Positions 18,209-26,036 of a stretch of 64,000 nucleotides of DNA are shown one piece after another. Below the pieces are notes generated by a model, which did not search any database, was not told the DNA's origin, and saw only the letters and a program-made list of their open reading frames with translations. The number at the start of each line of letters is the position of its first letter. Within the stretch, counting starts at the first letter, position 1. This stretch comes from Hohaiivirga sp031546825 (GTDB lineage: Bacteria; Pseudomonadota; Alphaproteobacteria; Rhizobiales; Beijerinckiaceae). The DNA lies in the NCBI GenBank assembly GCA_031546825.1, contig JAVBJU010000001.1, positions 1 through 64,000 of the forward strand, in the 5' to 3' direction. A program made the position numbers and the translations under genes.

Positions 18209-19618
18209 ATGAAGCTGGGGAAGTTAACAATACCGGCGATAGTAGTGGCAGCGCTCATGGCTCTTCCTGCTTTCGCCCAGACAAAGATTGAAGGACGCAG
18301 TGACCTGTTCGCCAAGGATCACCCCGATCAGTACAAATCTTGGCAGGCAACAAGCGAATCCAAAGACCGCGTCGATGCCCTCGCAGAAGATCCGAACCTG
18401 GTGATTTTGTGGGCGGGATATCCGTTTGCGAAAGACTACAACAAGCCGCGCGGCCACTTCTACGCGCTCACCGACGTGCGTGAGACGCTGCGTACCGGCA
18501 CCCCGAAGACTGCAGAAGACGGCCCGCTCCCCATGGCGTGCTGGAGCTGTAAGGGTCCCGACGTCGCCCGCGTAATTAATGAGCAGGGTGAAGCCGGCTA
18601 CTTCAAGGGTATGTGGGCCAAAGGCGGGCCGCAGATCGTCAACGCCATCGGCTGCGCCGATTGCCACGACACCAGTTCAGCCGATTTCAAATCCAACACG
18701 GTTGGCAAGCCGGGCCTGACTCTGTCCCGTCCCTACGCCGCCCGCGCGATGGAAGCGATTGGCGTACCCTTCGACAAGCAAGGCCGCATTGCCAAGCAGT
18801 CCCAGGTTTGCGGACAGTGCCACGTCGAATACTATTTCGACGGCCCCAACAAGCAGGTGAAGTTCCCGTGGGATAAGGGCGGCACCGTCGACGACATGGA
18901 AAAATACTACGACGAGGTCAAGTTCTCCGACTGGGTCAACCCGCTGTCGAAGACCCCCTCGCTCAAGGCTCAGCACCCCGAGTATGAGACCTGGCGCATG
19001 GGCGTCCACGGCCAGAACAACGTGTCCTGTGCCGATTGCCATATGCCCAAGCTGAAAAATGCCCAGGGCAAGGAATACACCAGCCATAACATCGGCATGC
19101 CCTTCGAGAACTTCGAAAAGGTCTGCACGAGCTGCCACACCACCTCGAAAGAGAAGATGGTCAGCATCGTCGCCGAGCGTAAGAAGCAAGTGAACGACAT
19201 CAAGCTGCGCGTCGAAAAGCAGATTGTTGCCGCCCACTTCGAAGCCAAGGCCGCTTGGGACTCTGGTGTGACCGAAGCCGATATGGCTCCGATCCTGACC
19301 GATATCCGTCACGCTCAGTGGCGTTGGGACTTCGCAATTGCCTCGCACGGCGTGCACATGCACTCCCCCGACGTGGCACTGCGGATGCTCGGCACCGCAC
19401 TCGACAAGGCCGCTGACGCCCGCGTCAAGCTTGCCCGAGTGCTCGGCGCGAAGGGAATCAAGGAAGTTCAGTTGCCCGACATCTCCACCAAGGAGAAGGC
19501 CATGGTAGCACTCGGAATGGACTTCAAAAAACTCACTGCCGAAAAGCAGGAATGGATCAAGACCACCATTCCGGCCTGGGAAGCAGAAGCCAAGAAGAAC
19601 AACATTCTCAGCCAATAA
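18209..19618 (+). CDS. nrfA: Ammonia-forming cytochrome c nitrite reductase NrfA
   Basis: Periplasmic pentahaem enzyme reducing nitrite to ammonium with six electrons. The 469-residue protein has a Sec signal ending at AFAQ. The active-site haem motif is CWSCK (about residues 111-115), the hallmark Lys-ligated haem of NrfA; four CxxCH motifs follow (CADCH, CGQCH, CADCH, CTSCH). The substrate-pocket elements QCHVEYYF (Tyr) and the distal His in the C-terminal ASHGVHMHSPD stretch are present, so it should be active. The ORF opens at a TTG one codon earlier, but ATG 18209 has the ideal spacing from AGAAGGAGG. First gene of the nrf operon. Confidence 0.97.
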   Translation: MKLGKLTIPAIVVAALMALPAFAQTKIEGRSDLFAKDHPDQYKSWQATSESKDRVDALAEDPNLVILWAGYPFAKDYNKPRGHFYALTDVRETLRTGTPKTAEDGPLPMACWSCKGPDVARVINEQGEAGYFKGMWAKGGPQIVNAIGCADCHDTSSADFKSNTVGKPGLTLSRPYAARAMEAIGVPFDKQGRIAKQSQVCGQCHVEYYFDGPNKQVKFPWDKGGTVDDMEKYYDEVKFSDWVNPLSKTPSLKAQHPEYETWRMGVHGQNNVSCADCHMPKLKNAQGKEYTSHNIGMPFENFEKVCTSCHTTSKEKMVSIVAERKKQVNDIKLRVEKQIVAAHFEAKAAWDSGVTEADMAPILTDIRHAQWRWDFAIASHGVHMHSPDVALRMLGTALDKAADARVKLARVLGAKGIKEVQLPDISTKEKAMVALGMDFKKLTAEKQEWIKTTIPAWEAEAKKNNILSQ

Positions 19619-19637
19619 TAGTAACACCGAAACACTG

Positions 19638-19660
19638 GCCCCGCGCACATCGCGCGGGGC
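19638..19660 (+). promoter_or_regulatory. Hairpin between nrfA and nrfB
   Basis: GCCCCGCGC and GCGCGGGGC form an exact 9-bp stem around a 5-base loop, 19 bases after the nrfA stop. The tail is TTAATAAAT rather than a T run, so it is probably a partial terminator or 3'-end stabiliser that favours nrfA over the downstream genes. Confidence 0.6.
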
Positions 19661-19696
19661 TTAATAAATGAATAAATAGGTAACGGGAGGACCCCG

Positions 19697-20227
19697 ATGG
19701 GTCGCATCGTCAAAAGCTTGATACTCGGTTTCATCCTTGTGTGCGGACTAAGCCTCCAAGGCTTCGCGCAGACAACCGATGACGAAGACGCCCTGCGCGG
19801 TCCCGACAGGGCCTGCCTTCGCTGCCACAATGGCGGTGCCAACGAGGCCCGTATGCTCGGCCAGCACAAGAAGGCCGTGAGCCCCAACAGTGACAACAAG
19901 GTCACCTGTGTGAGTTGCCACGGCAACACCAGCCCCAATCACCGCGATGGCGTCCAGGACGTCATGAAATTCAAGGCAGATAGCCCCTTTGCGCTCGACC
20001 AGCGCAATGGTGTGTGCTTGAGCTGCCACGAGATTCCGGATCTGCGTAAGAAGATGTGGGCGCACGACATCCACGCCACGCGCACGGTCTGCACCAATTG
20101 TCATACGCTGCACGCTGAAAAGGACCCGATGAAGGGTATCAGCGAGAAATCACGCATCAAGCTATGCGTCGATTGCCACAGCAAGCAGCACGAAGAGAAA
20201 AAGAAATCGGCACAGGGGGCAAAATGA
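19697..20227 (+). CDS. nrfB: Pentahaem cytochrome NrfB
   Basis: Small periplasmic electron carrier that feeds NrfA. The 176-residue product has a Sec signal ending near GFAQ and exactly five CxxCH motifs (CLRCH, CVSCH, CLSCH, CTNCH, CVDCH), as in NrfB of enterobacteria, which is of similar size. Lys-rich C-terminus. GGGAGG lies 7 bases before the ATG. The stop overlaps nrfC by 4 bases. The NrfB/C/D set, rather than the membrane-anchored NrfH, defines the gammaproteobacterial type of electron supply. Confidence 0.93.
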   Translation: MGRIVKSLILGFILVCGLSLQGFAQTTDDEDALRGPDRACLRCHNGGANEARMLGQHKKAVSPNSDNKVTCVSCHGNTSPNHRDGVQDVMKFKADSPFALDQRNGVCLSCHEIPDLRKKMWAHDIHATRTVCTNCHTLHAEKDPMKGISEKSRIKLCVDCHSKQHEEKKKSAQGAK

Positions 20228-20895
20228 GCACGTCCCGCCGCAATTTCATGGCTTCCGCCGGTGCCAGTGTTCTGGCACTCGCGGCCAAACCAGCCTGTGC
20301 CCTGATCGGCTCAGAAGAGATCAATGGCGTACGCTACGGCATGGTGCATGACGAGACAGCCTGCATTGGCTGCACCGCCTGCATGGATGCCTGCCGCGAA
20401 GTCAACCAGGTGCCCGAGGGCGTGTCGCGCCTGGAGATCATCCGCACCGGCCCCGTCGGCGACGATCCACTCGACCCGACCTATTATTTCTTCCGGCAAT
20501 CCTGCCAGCACTGCGACAACCCGCCGTGCGTCGAGGTCTGCCCCACCGGCGCGGCCTTTGTCGATAAAAAGACAGGCATCGTCGATATTACGCCAAGCAT
20601 GTGCGCAGGCTGCAAATATTGCGTCTTCGCCTGCCCCTATCATGTCCGTTTCATCAATCCGGTGACCCGAGTCATCGACAAATGTGACTTCTGCCGCCAC
20701 ACCAATCTGGCGCAGGGCAAGCTGCCGGCCTGTGTGCTCGCGTGCCCGACCGAAGCGCTGACTTTCGGCGATCTTGATGATCCGAAAAGCGCAGTGTCCA
20801 AGAAGATCAAGTCGGCGACCACCTACCGCGCCAAGGCGGAACTGGCCACTGAACCGAAAATGTACCGGATACCCAAAGGACCAGTGAGATCATGA
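20224..20895 (+). CDS. nrfC: Nrf iron-sulfur protein NrfC
   Basis: Ferredoxin-like subunit with four [4Fe-4S] clusters that takes electrons from the NrfD quinol site to NrfB. 223 residues. A twin-arginine signal (SRRNFM, residues 4-9) directs it folded to the periplasm. Cys clusters: CIGCTACMDAC (about residue 50), CQHCDNPPCVEVC, CAGCKYCVFAC and the CDFC...CVLAC group. Overlaps nrfB and nrfD by 4 bases each. The open frame extends back into nrfB, but ATG 20224 begins the Tat signal. Confidence 0.94.
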   Translation: MSTSRRNFMASAGASVLALAAKPACALIGSEEINGVRYGMVHDETACIGCTACMDACREVNQVPEGVSRLEIIRTGPVGDDPLDPTYYFFRQSCQHCDNPPCVEVCPTGAAFVDKKTGIVDITPSMCAGCKYCVFACPYHVRFINPVTRVIDKCDFCRHTNLAQGKLPACVLACPTEALTFGDLDDPKSAVSKKIKSATTYRAKAELATEPKMYRIPKGPVRS

Positions 20896-21854
20896 TCCCA
20901 GACGATCCGTTCCATTTTGCCACCCTGGTCTGGAAATGGCCAATTGCCGTTTACCTGTTTCTGGTCGGCGTCTCCGTTGGCTCGGTAACCTTTGCCGTGC
21001 TGGCAAAGCGCAAATTCCTGGGTGAAGCCGCCTCGCGGAGCGGCGTCGTTCGCTCAGCGGCCATTCTCGGCCCAGTTGCGGTGTCTGCCGGGCTGATGCT
21101 GTTGATCTTCGATCTCGCCCGACCCTGGATGTTCTGGCGGTTGTTGATCCATTACAACTGGACATCAATCATGGCGATCGGCGTCATGTTGTTCCAGACC
21201 TATATGGTACTGGTCATCCTGTGGATCGTCAGTGTTTTTCAGGAAGAGACATTTTGGGTCAAACGCTTCATCCTCGGTGAGCGCTTCGCCTTCCTTGATG
21301 GTCTCATCCGCTTTGTCACCAAGCTGGACAAGATCGTTGAACCGCTTCTGCTGCTCAATGCGGCAGCGCTCGGCGCTTATACCGGCTTCCTGCTTGCGGC
21401 TTTGAAAAGCTATCCGATGCTCAACAGCCCGGTGCTGCCGGTGCTGTTCCTCATCTCCGGCCTTTCATCGGGCGTGGCTGCAGCCACATTGATGGCACTG
21501 ACTGTCTTCCGCAATGATCCGCACGACCAAACCATCGGCTTCCTGCATCGCTTTGAACTGCCGCTGGTGTTGAGCGAGCTCTTCCTGCTGTTCTGCTTCT
21601 TTGTCGGCCTCTACTACGGTGGCGGCAAGAAAGCGCTGTCGCTCGGCCCTGCCCTCGGCGGAGGCTTCTGGTCGAATGTGTTCTGGTATGGAATTCTCGG
21701 TGTTGGCATCCTGATGCCACTGGCGATCCGTTTCCTCAATCCCAAAGGCCAGCACAGCCGGGCGCAGATGCTCCTGACTTGCGGTTTAAGCCTTTGCGGA
21801 ATTCTCATGCTGCGGTATTACGTGCTCTATGCTGGCCAGTTGACAGCCATCTAA
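20892..21854 (+). CDS. nrfD: Polysulfide reductase-like membrane subunit NrfD
   Basis: A 320-residue NrfD/PsrC family membrane protein with about eight hydrophobic segments, expected to oxidise quinol and hand electrons to NrfC. The opening WPIAVYLFLVGVSVGSVTFA (about residues 17-36) and the LIHYNWTSIMAIGVMLFQTY region are typical of the group. ATG overlaps the nrfC stop by 4 bases. Gap of 52 bases to nrfE. Charged residues in the membrane segments (Asp in LLIFDLARPW) fit the quinol site of the family. Confidence 0.92.
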   Translation: MIPDDPFHFATLVWKWPIAVYLFLVGVSVGSVTFAVLAKRKFLGEAASRSGVVRSAAILGPVAVSAGLMLLIFDLARPWMFWRLLIHYNWTSIMAIGVMLFQTYMVLVILWIVSVFQEETFWVKRFILGERFAFLDGLIRFVTKLDKIVEPLLLLNAAALGAYTGFLLAALKSYPMLNSPVLPVLFLISGLSSGVAAATLMALTVFRNDPHDQTIGFLHRFELPLVLSELFLLFCFFVGLYYGGGKKALSLGPALGGGFWSNVFWYGILGVGILMPLAIRFLNPKGQHSRAQMLLTCGLSLCGILMLRYYVLYAGQLTAI

Positions 21855-21906
21855 GCAATTCAGTTCATCCAGCATGAATTGATGGAGAACGGAAGCGGGG
21901 CTCGTT

Positions 21907-23832
21907 TTGTTGCCTGAACTCGGTTTTATCGCGCTGCTGTGCGCCGCGGCCATCGCGGTGCTGCAATGTGTGTTGCCCGGGTTCGGCATCTTCAGTGGCA
22001 GGCGGAACCTGATTTCTGCCGCCACCCCACTCGCATTCACGGTGTTTTGCCTCGCATTATTCGCCATGGTGGCGCTCACCCTATCGTTGGCCACTGATGA
22101 TTTCTCACTGGCTTACGCTGCGCAGCATTCCAACAGCCGGTTGCCATTGTTCTTCAAGATCGCCGCCGCATGGGGCGGGCATGAAGGTTCGATCCTTCTG
22201 CTTGTCGTCACCTTAGCGCTTTGGGGGGCGCTCGTTGCAGCTTTGGCGCGGCCCGGCGAAGAAAAAGAAGCCGCCTGTGTTCTGATGGTTCTCGGTGGTC
22301 TGACCGCGGCCTTCGCATTATTTACCGCCCTCACCTCCAGCCCCTTCGTCCGCATGTTCCCGCCAGCCTTTGAAGGGCGCGACCTCAACCCAATGCTGCA
22401 GGATGTGGCGCTGATCTTCCATCCGCCGCTGCTGTACATTGGTTACGCAGGCTTTGCCGTTTCCTTCGCCTATGCCATGACCATGCTGCTGCTCCAGCGC
22501 ATGGATGGTCCGCTGCTGCGCCGGATGCGGGCATGGAGTGTCGCGGCCTGGGCCTTTTTGACAGCGGGCATCGCACTTGGTGCCTGGTGGGCCTATTTCG
22601 AACTGGGCTGGGGCGGTTGGTGGTTCTGGGACCCGGCGGAAAATTCCTCGCTGATGCCCTGGCTGCTGGGCACAGCGCTTGTGCACGTATTGGCCGTTAC
22701 CGAGCGGCGCGGCGCTTTTGGTCTGTTTGCCCTGCTGCTGGCGATCTTCACCTTCGCGCTCTCCACGCTTGGTACCTTCATTGTACGCTCAGGCATTCTC
22801 AGTTCGGTTCACGCCTTCGCCAATGACCCTGGCCGGGGGCTGGCCTTGCTGCTCATTCTTACCGCGGTGCTCGTCGTGGTATTGAGCGTGTTCGCGCTCC
22901 GCGCCGACTTCAAGGCGCGCGAAGCACCGTTCCGGCTGGTTTCGAGAGAAAGCGCTTTGGCCGCCACCGGTGCGCTGTTCACAGTCGCTTGCGGCTGCGT
23001 GATGATCGGCACCTTCTATCCCATGATCTATACGCTCGCGGGCCTCGGAAGCCTTTCGGTCGGCGCGCCTTATTTTAATGCCGTTTTCAAGCCGCTCTTC
23101 GTCATGATGCTCCTCCTTCTGCCCCTTGCTCCAGTACTGCATTGGCAGGAACAACCTCGTCGCTGGCTGCTGCGGCAATTGCCATGGCTCACTCTCGGCG
23201 GCATCGGCGGTGCGTGGCTTTGCCTCAGGCAACCTTTGCCCACCAACACCATCACGCTGGTTTTGTGTATGCTTGCGGGCTGGGCCATTTTCTCCCATGC
23301 TGCCGCGCTCACCCGCATCCGGAGCCTCGCCCACGCTGCGCCGCTTCTGTGCCATCTGGGCGTTGGCATTGCGGTGGTCGGTGCAGCGCAACTGGCGCAA
23401 TATTCGGAAGAGCGCTGGCTCTCGATGACGCGCGGCACCGGCTACCCACTCGGTGGTTATGTGTTCACGCTTGAGGGCAGCGAGGCCCTGATCGGCGCCA
23501 ATTACACGGCTGAACAGCTTTTCATTCGTGTGGATGAGCAAGGAAGCCCCGTGGCCACACTCAAACCCGAGAGCCGCTATTACAGTGTGCGCACGACGAC
23601 CTTGCGGGAACCGGGAGTAGCATCCCGGCTCGGCGGTGATCTCTATGCGACATTCGGGGAAAAAACAGGGCCGGGTTCCTATACCGTCCATCTTCAAATC
23701 AAGCCCATGGCAAGCTGGTTGTGGCTCGGAGCCATTCTAATGGTTTTGGGTGGCATCATTAGGCTCACCGCGCGGCGGCAACCTCAGGCTACGGATAATC
23801 CCGCCTTGCAGCCATTGACCGGGGAGGCATGA
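21907..23832 (+). CDS. nrfE: Cytochrome c haem lyase NrfE (CcmF family)
   Basis: Dedicated haem lyase subunit, 641 residues, with about 14 membrane segments. The haem-handling WWD motif is intact: WGGWWFWDPAENSSLMPWL (about residues 236-254), plus FGTWGQH-independent family blocks AWGGHEGSILL, FHPPLLYIGYAGF and TLGTFIVRSGILSSVHAFA (about 288-306). In E. coli NrfEFG attach the unusual CWSCK haem of NrfA. Translation appears to begin at TTG 21907 (a second TTG follows), giving the standard LPELG start; no ATG fits, and only a loose GCGGGG site precedes. Last residues overlap the ccmG-like gene by 4 bases. Confidence 0.92.
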   Translation: MLPELGFIALLCAAAIAVLQCVLPGFGIFSGRRNLISAATPLAFTVFCLALFAMVALTLSLATDDFSLAYAAQHSNSRLPLFFKIAAAWGGHEGSILLLVVTLALWGALVAALARPGEEKEAACVLMVLGGLTAAFALFTALTSSPFVRMFPPAFEGRDLNPMLQDVALIFHPPLLYIGYAGFAVSFAYAMTMLLLQRMDGPLLRRMRAWSVAAWAFLTAGIALGAWWAYFELGWGGWWFWDPAENSSLMPWLLGTALVHVLAVTERRGAFGLFALLLAIFTFALSTLGTFIVRSGILSSVHAFANDPGRGLALLLILTAVLVVVLSVFALRADFKAREAPFRLVSRESALAATGALFTVACGCVMIGTFYPMIYTLAGLGSLSVGAPYFNAVFKPLFVMMLLLLPLAPVLHWQEQPRRWLLRQLPWLTLGGIGGAWLCLRQPLPTNTITLVLCMLAGWAIFSHAAALTRIRSLAHAAPLLCHLGVGIAVVGAAQLAQYSEERWLSMTRGTGYPLGGYVFTLEGSEALIGANYTAEQLFIRVDEQGSPVATLKPESRYYSVRTTTLREPGVASRLGGDLYATFGEKTGPGSYTVHLQIKPMASWLWLGAILMVLGGIIRLTARRQPQATDNPALQPLTGEA

Positions 23833-24377
23833 GCATAATGCGCCGAAGGCTTCTGCTGTTCATTCCCCTCATTCTCGTGCTTGGCTTCGCCTTTCTGCTA
23901 TGGCGCGGCCTGCAACACAATCCCAATGATCAGGACAACGCCATCATTGGCAGGCCCCTGCCCGATGCCACCGCAACTGATCTTCTGGAACCGACCCGGC
24001 AAGTTGCCCTGCGCTCCCTGCGCGGCAAGCCATTCGTGCTCAATGTATGGGCAAGCTGGTGTCCCAATTGCCGTGCCGAGCACCCTTTTCTGATGCGGCT
24101 CGCACAGAAGGTGGATCTCCACGGCCTTGCCTATCGCGACAGGCCCGACGCTGCACGTGACTGGTTGGCCCGTTCCGGCAACCCGTTCAAGAGTGTGCTG
24201 AACGATCAGCAGGGTTCCATCGCGCTTGAACTCGGCGTCTATGGCACGCCAGAAACATTGCTGTTCTCCGGCGATGGCGTGCTGCTCGCGCGCTACACCG
24301 GCGAAATGACCGATGAAATCTGGGCCAAAACCTTCGCGCCCCGCCTTGCGACTACCGCCGGGGGCAAGACGCCATGA
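23829..24377 (+). CDS. Thiol-disulfide interchange protein, CcmG/DsbE type
   Basis: A 182-residue membrane-anchored periplasmic thioredoxin-fold protein. One N-terminal helix (about 5-25) is followed by the thioredoxin domain with active site WASWCPNCRAEHP (about residues 75-87) and the cis-Pro loop YGTPETLLF. It keeps apocytochrome Cys residues reduced for haem attachment. Within the nrf operon, between nrfE and the ccmH-like gene, it probably serves NrfA, like the nrf-linked DsbE proteins of Pasteurellaceae. The start could be the first ATG or the ATG three codons later. Confidence 0.92.
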   Translation: MSIMRRRLLLFIPLILVLGFAFLLWRGLQHNPNDQDNAIIGRPLPDATATDLLEPTRQVALRSLRGKPFVLNVWASWCPNCRAEHPFLMRLAQKVDLHGLAYRDRPDAARDWLARSGNPFKSVLNDQQGSIALELGVYGTPETLLFSGDGVLLARYTGEMTDEIWAKTFAPRLATTAGGKTP

Positions 24378-25402
24378 AGTCGCTGCGGCTTCTCATCACC
24401 TTGCTGTTTCTTTGGCCTCTAGCGGCGTTCGCACACCCTGCCGAGAGCTACCAGTTCCATTCGCGAGAGGCCGAAATGCGCGCAATGGAACTGTCGCGAG
24501 AGTTGCGCTGCCCGCAATGTCAAAACCAGAATCTGATGGAATCCAACTCCCCCATTGCCATGGATCTCAGGCTCGAAGTCTACAAGATGGTGGATCAGGG
24601 AGTTACCGACGATCAGGTCGTGGTGCGGATGACCTCCCGCTTCGGCGAATTTGTGCGCTATCGGCCCTCCCTCAGTGCCGGAACATTGCTGCTGTGGGGC
24701 ACTCCCGCTTTTCTCATCCTCCTAGCCGTGGCCTGGCTTTTATATGCGCGTTTTCGCGCGCGCCCCGAAACACTCATCGAAGCCCACCCCGCCCCGGCGG
24801 CCGTTGAAAAAGCCTTGCCCCAATCGGGTACGCAAATGTGGATAGTGCCGGGAATTGTCGCGCTTGTGGTTCTGGCCGTGCTCGGCGGTTATGCCACCAC
24901 GGGACGTTGGCAGGAAGCCATAACGTGGCGCAATAAGCCCGATCCCTTGTTGAACCTCGACAGTGAAGGGCTGAAAAACGCCGCTCAGCAAAACATCGAA
25001 AAGCGCCTCCAGGCCAATCCACGCGACATTGACGCCTGGTCCGAGCTGGCCCAACTTTATAGCTACCGCGAGGACCTCTCTCCGGCGCTCAAAATCTATG
25101 ATCGGATTGCCGAACTCGAAGGGGAAATGAGCGCCTCAACCGCTGCCGCTAAAGCGACGGTGCTGTATTATCAGGCCGGGCAAGTCCTGACTCCCGAAGC
25201 GAGGAAATTGACCGATCAGGCGCTTGCCCTCGACACCGGTGAGGTAACAGCCCTGATGCTGTTGGCGTCAGATCACTTCCTGAACGCGCGTTACAACGAA
25301 GCCATCGCCCTGTGGCAGCAGCTTCTCAATGACGGACGCCCACGCATCAACCGCGAACAATTAATCCGCGCCATTCAGATGGCCCAACAGATGGCGGGCT
25401 AA
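24374..25402 (+). CDS. CcmH-type haem lyase subunit, NrfF-NrfG fusion
   Basis: One 342-residue protein joining what E. coli nrf encodes as two. The N-terminal half (about 1-140) is the CcmH/NrfF domain: signal peptide ending AFAH, redox motif LRCPQCQNQN (about 50-59), SNSPIAMDLRLEV, FVRYRP and a membrane helix. A second helix (about 155-178) precedes a TPR domain (about 190-342; NPRDIDAWSELAQLYSYREDLSPAL) of the NrfG/CcmI type that binds the apocytochrome tail. Overlaps the ccmG-like gene by 4 bases and ends the nrf operon. Haem attachment to CWSCK is the expected role. Confidence 0.92.
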   Translation: MKSLRLLITLLFLWPLAAFAHPAESYQFHSREAEMRAMELSRELRCPQCQNQNLMESNSPIAMDLRLEVYKMVDQGVTDDQVVVRMTSRFGEFVRYRPSLSAGTLLLWGTPAFLILLAVAWLLYARFRARPETLIEAHPAPAAVEKALPQSGTQMWIVPGIVALVVLAVLGGYATTGRWQEAITWRNKPDPLLNLDSEGLKNAAQQNIEKRLQANPRDIDAWSELAQLYSYREDLSPALKIYDRIAELEGEMSASTAAAKATVLYYQAGQVLTPEARKLTDQALALDTGEVTALMLLASDHFLNARYNEAIALWQQLLNDGRPRINREQLIRAIQMAQQMAG

Positions 25403-25410
25403 CCGACCGT

Positions 25411-25677
25411 TTATGGAAAGCGTTTGGTCCGCCGCGTTTCGGTGTTGTTTTCGTCCTCATCGACGCGGGTGTAAACCACCGTTATCGGGCTCCCCACCTT
25501 GCTACCAAAGGTTTTTTTGCCGAAAACCGACATCACGCCACCCACCAGAACAAGCCCGGCAAGCACGATGCCAGCAATCGCCAAGGCCCCGCCAATGAAG
25601 ATAAGAACCAAGCATAAGATTGCCGCTGCAAGCGCAATCACACCAGCGCGATAAACTGTGTTCTTCAAACGGTTCAT
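25411..25677 (-). CDS. Small two-helix membrane protein, unknown function
   Basis: An 88-residue protein with a basic N-terminus, one long or two short hydrophobic helices (about residues 10-50, rich in Gly, Ala, Leu and Ile) and a hydrophilic C-terminal tail ending in RTKRFP. I recognise no family. It is convergent with the nrf operon, 8 bases away, and no better frame covers the region, so it is probably real. It could be an inner-membrane stress or envelope peptide; that is a guess. Confidence 0.6.
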   Translation of the reverse strand: MNRLKNTVYRAGVIALAAAILCLVLIFIGGALAIAGIVLAGLVLVGGVMSVFGKKTFGSKVGSPITVVYTRVDEDENNTETRRTKRFP

Positions 25678-26036
25678 GGGTCTCCATCACCTCTCAACCC
25701 GCCGCCTGTCCGTAGGCCGCATGGTGCAGACACTATAACGACGATTACGGCGGAATAATATCAAGAGTTTTTTCTCTCATGCACCGGGTTCGATGTCATA
25801 ACGTGGTCAACCGTTTAACACTGCTCACACCAAATTTTCGTGAATGGGTTGCGGAAAGCCCTCTGAAAAGCCTAGTGCCTTGTTGAGCGGCAAACAGTAT
25901 CGCATTCCCGCCTTTGCGCCGTTGCGGACAAATGGGATGAGTCAGGTTAAGAAAAAGCCGGGACCCGGATGGAGACACTTCTCCGGCGATCTCATTGTTT
26001 CGAGGCGCAGATGACGCAATGCGGGGTCAAAATTCC
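25678..26036 (+). promoter_or_regulatory. Control region upstream of cydD
   Basis: About 360 bases without a convincing gene. One Crp/Fnr-type dyad, TTG-N8-CAA at 25880-25893, matches the FNR consensus at 7 of 10 fixed positions. Several in-frame starts for cydD (25995, 26019, 26037) fall at its 3' end. Nothing else recognised. Confidence 0.35.

Noticed and set aside
22789..23697. 302-codon minus-strand frame opposite nrfE
   Set aside because: Antisense to the conserved CcmF-type gene; no domain seen.
25678..26036. A hidden small gene between the small membrane protein and cydD
   Set aside because: Frames are short, lack ribosome-binding sites and show no family features.
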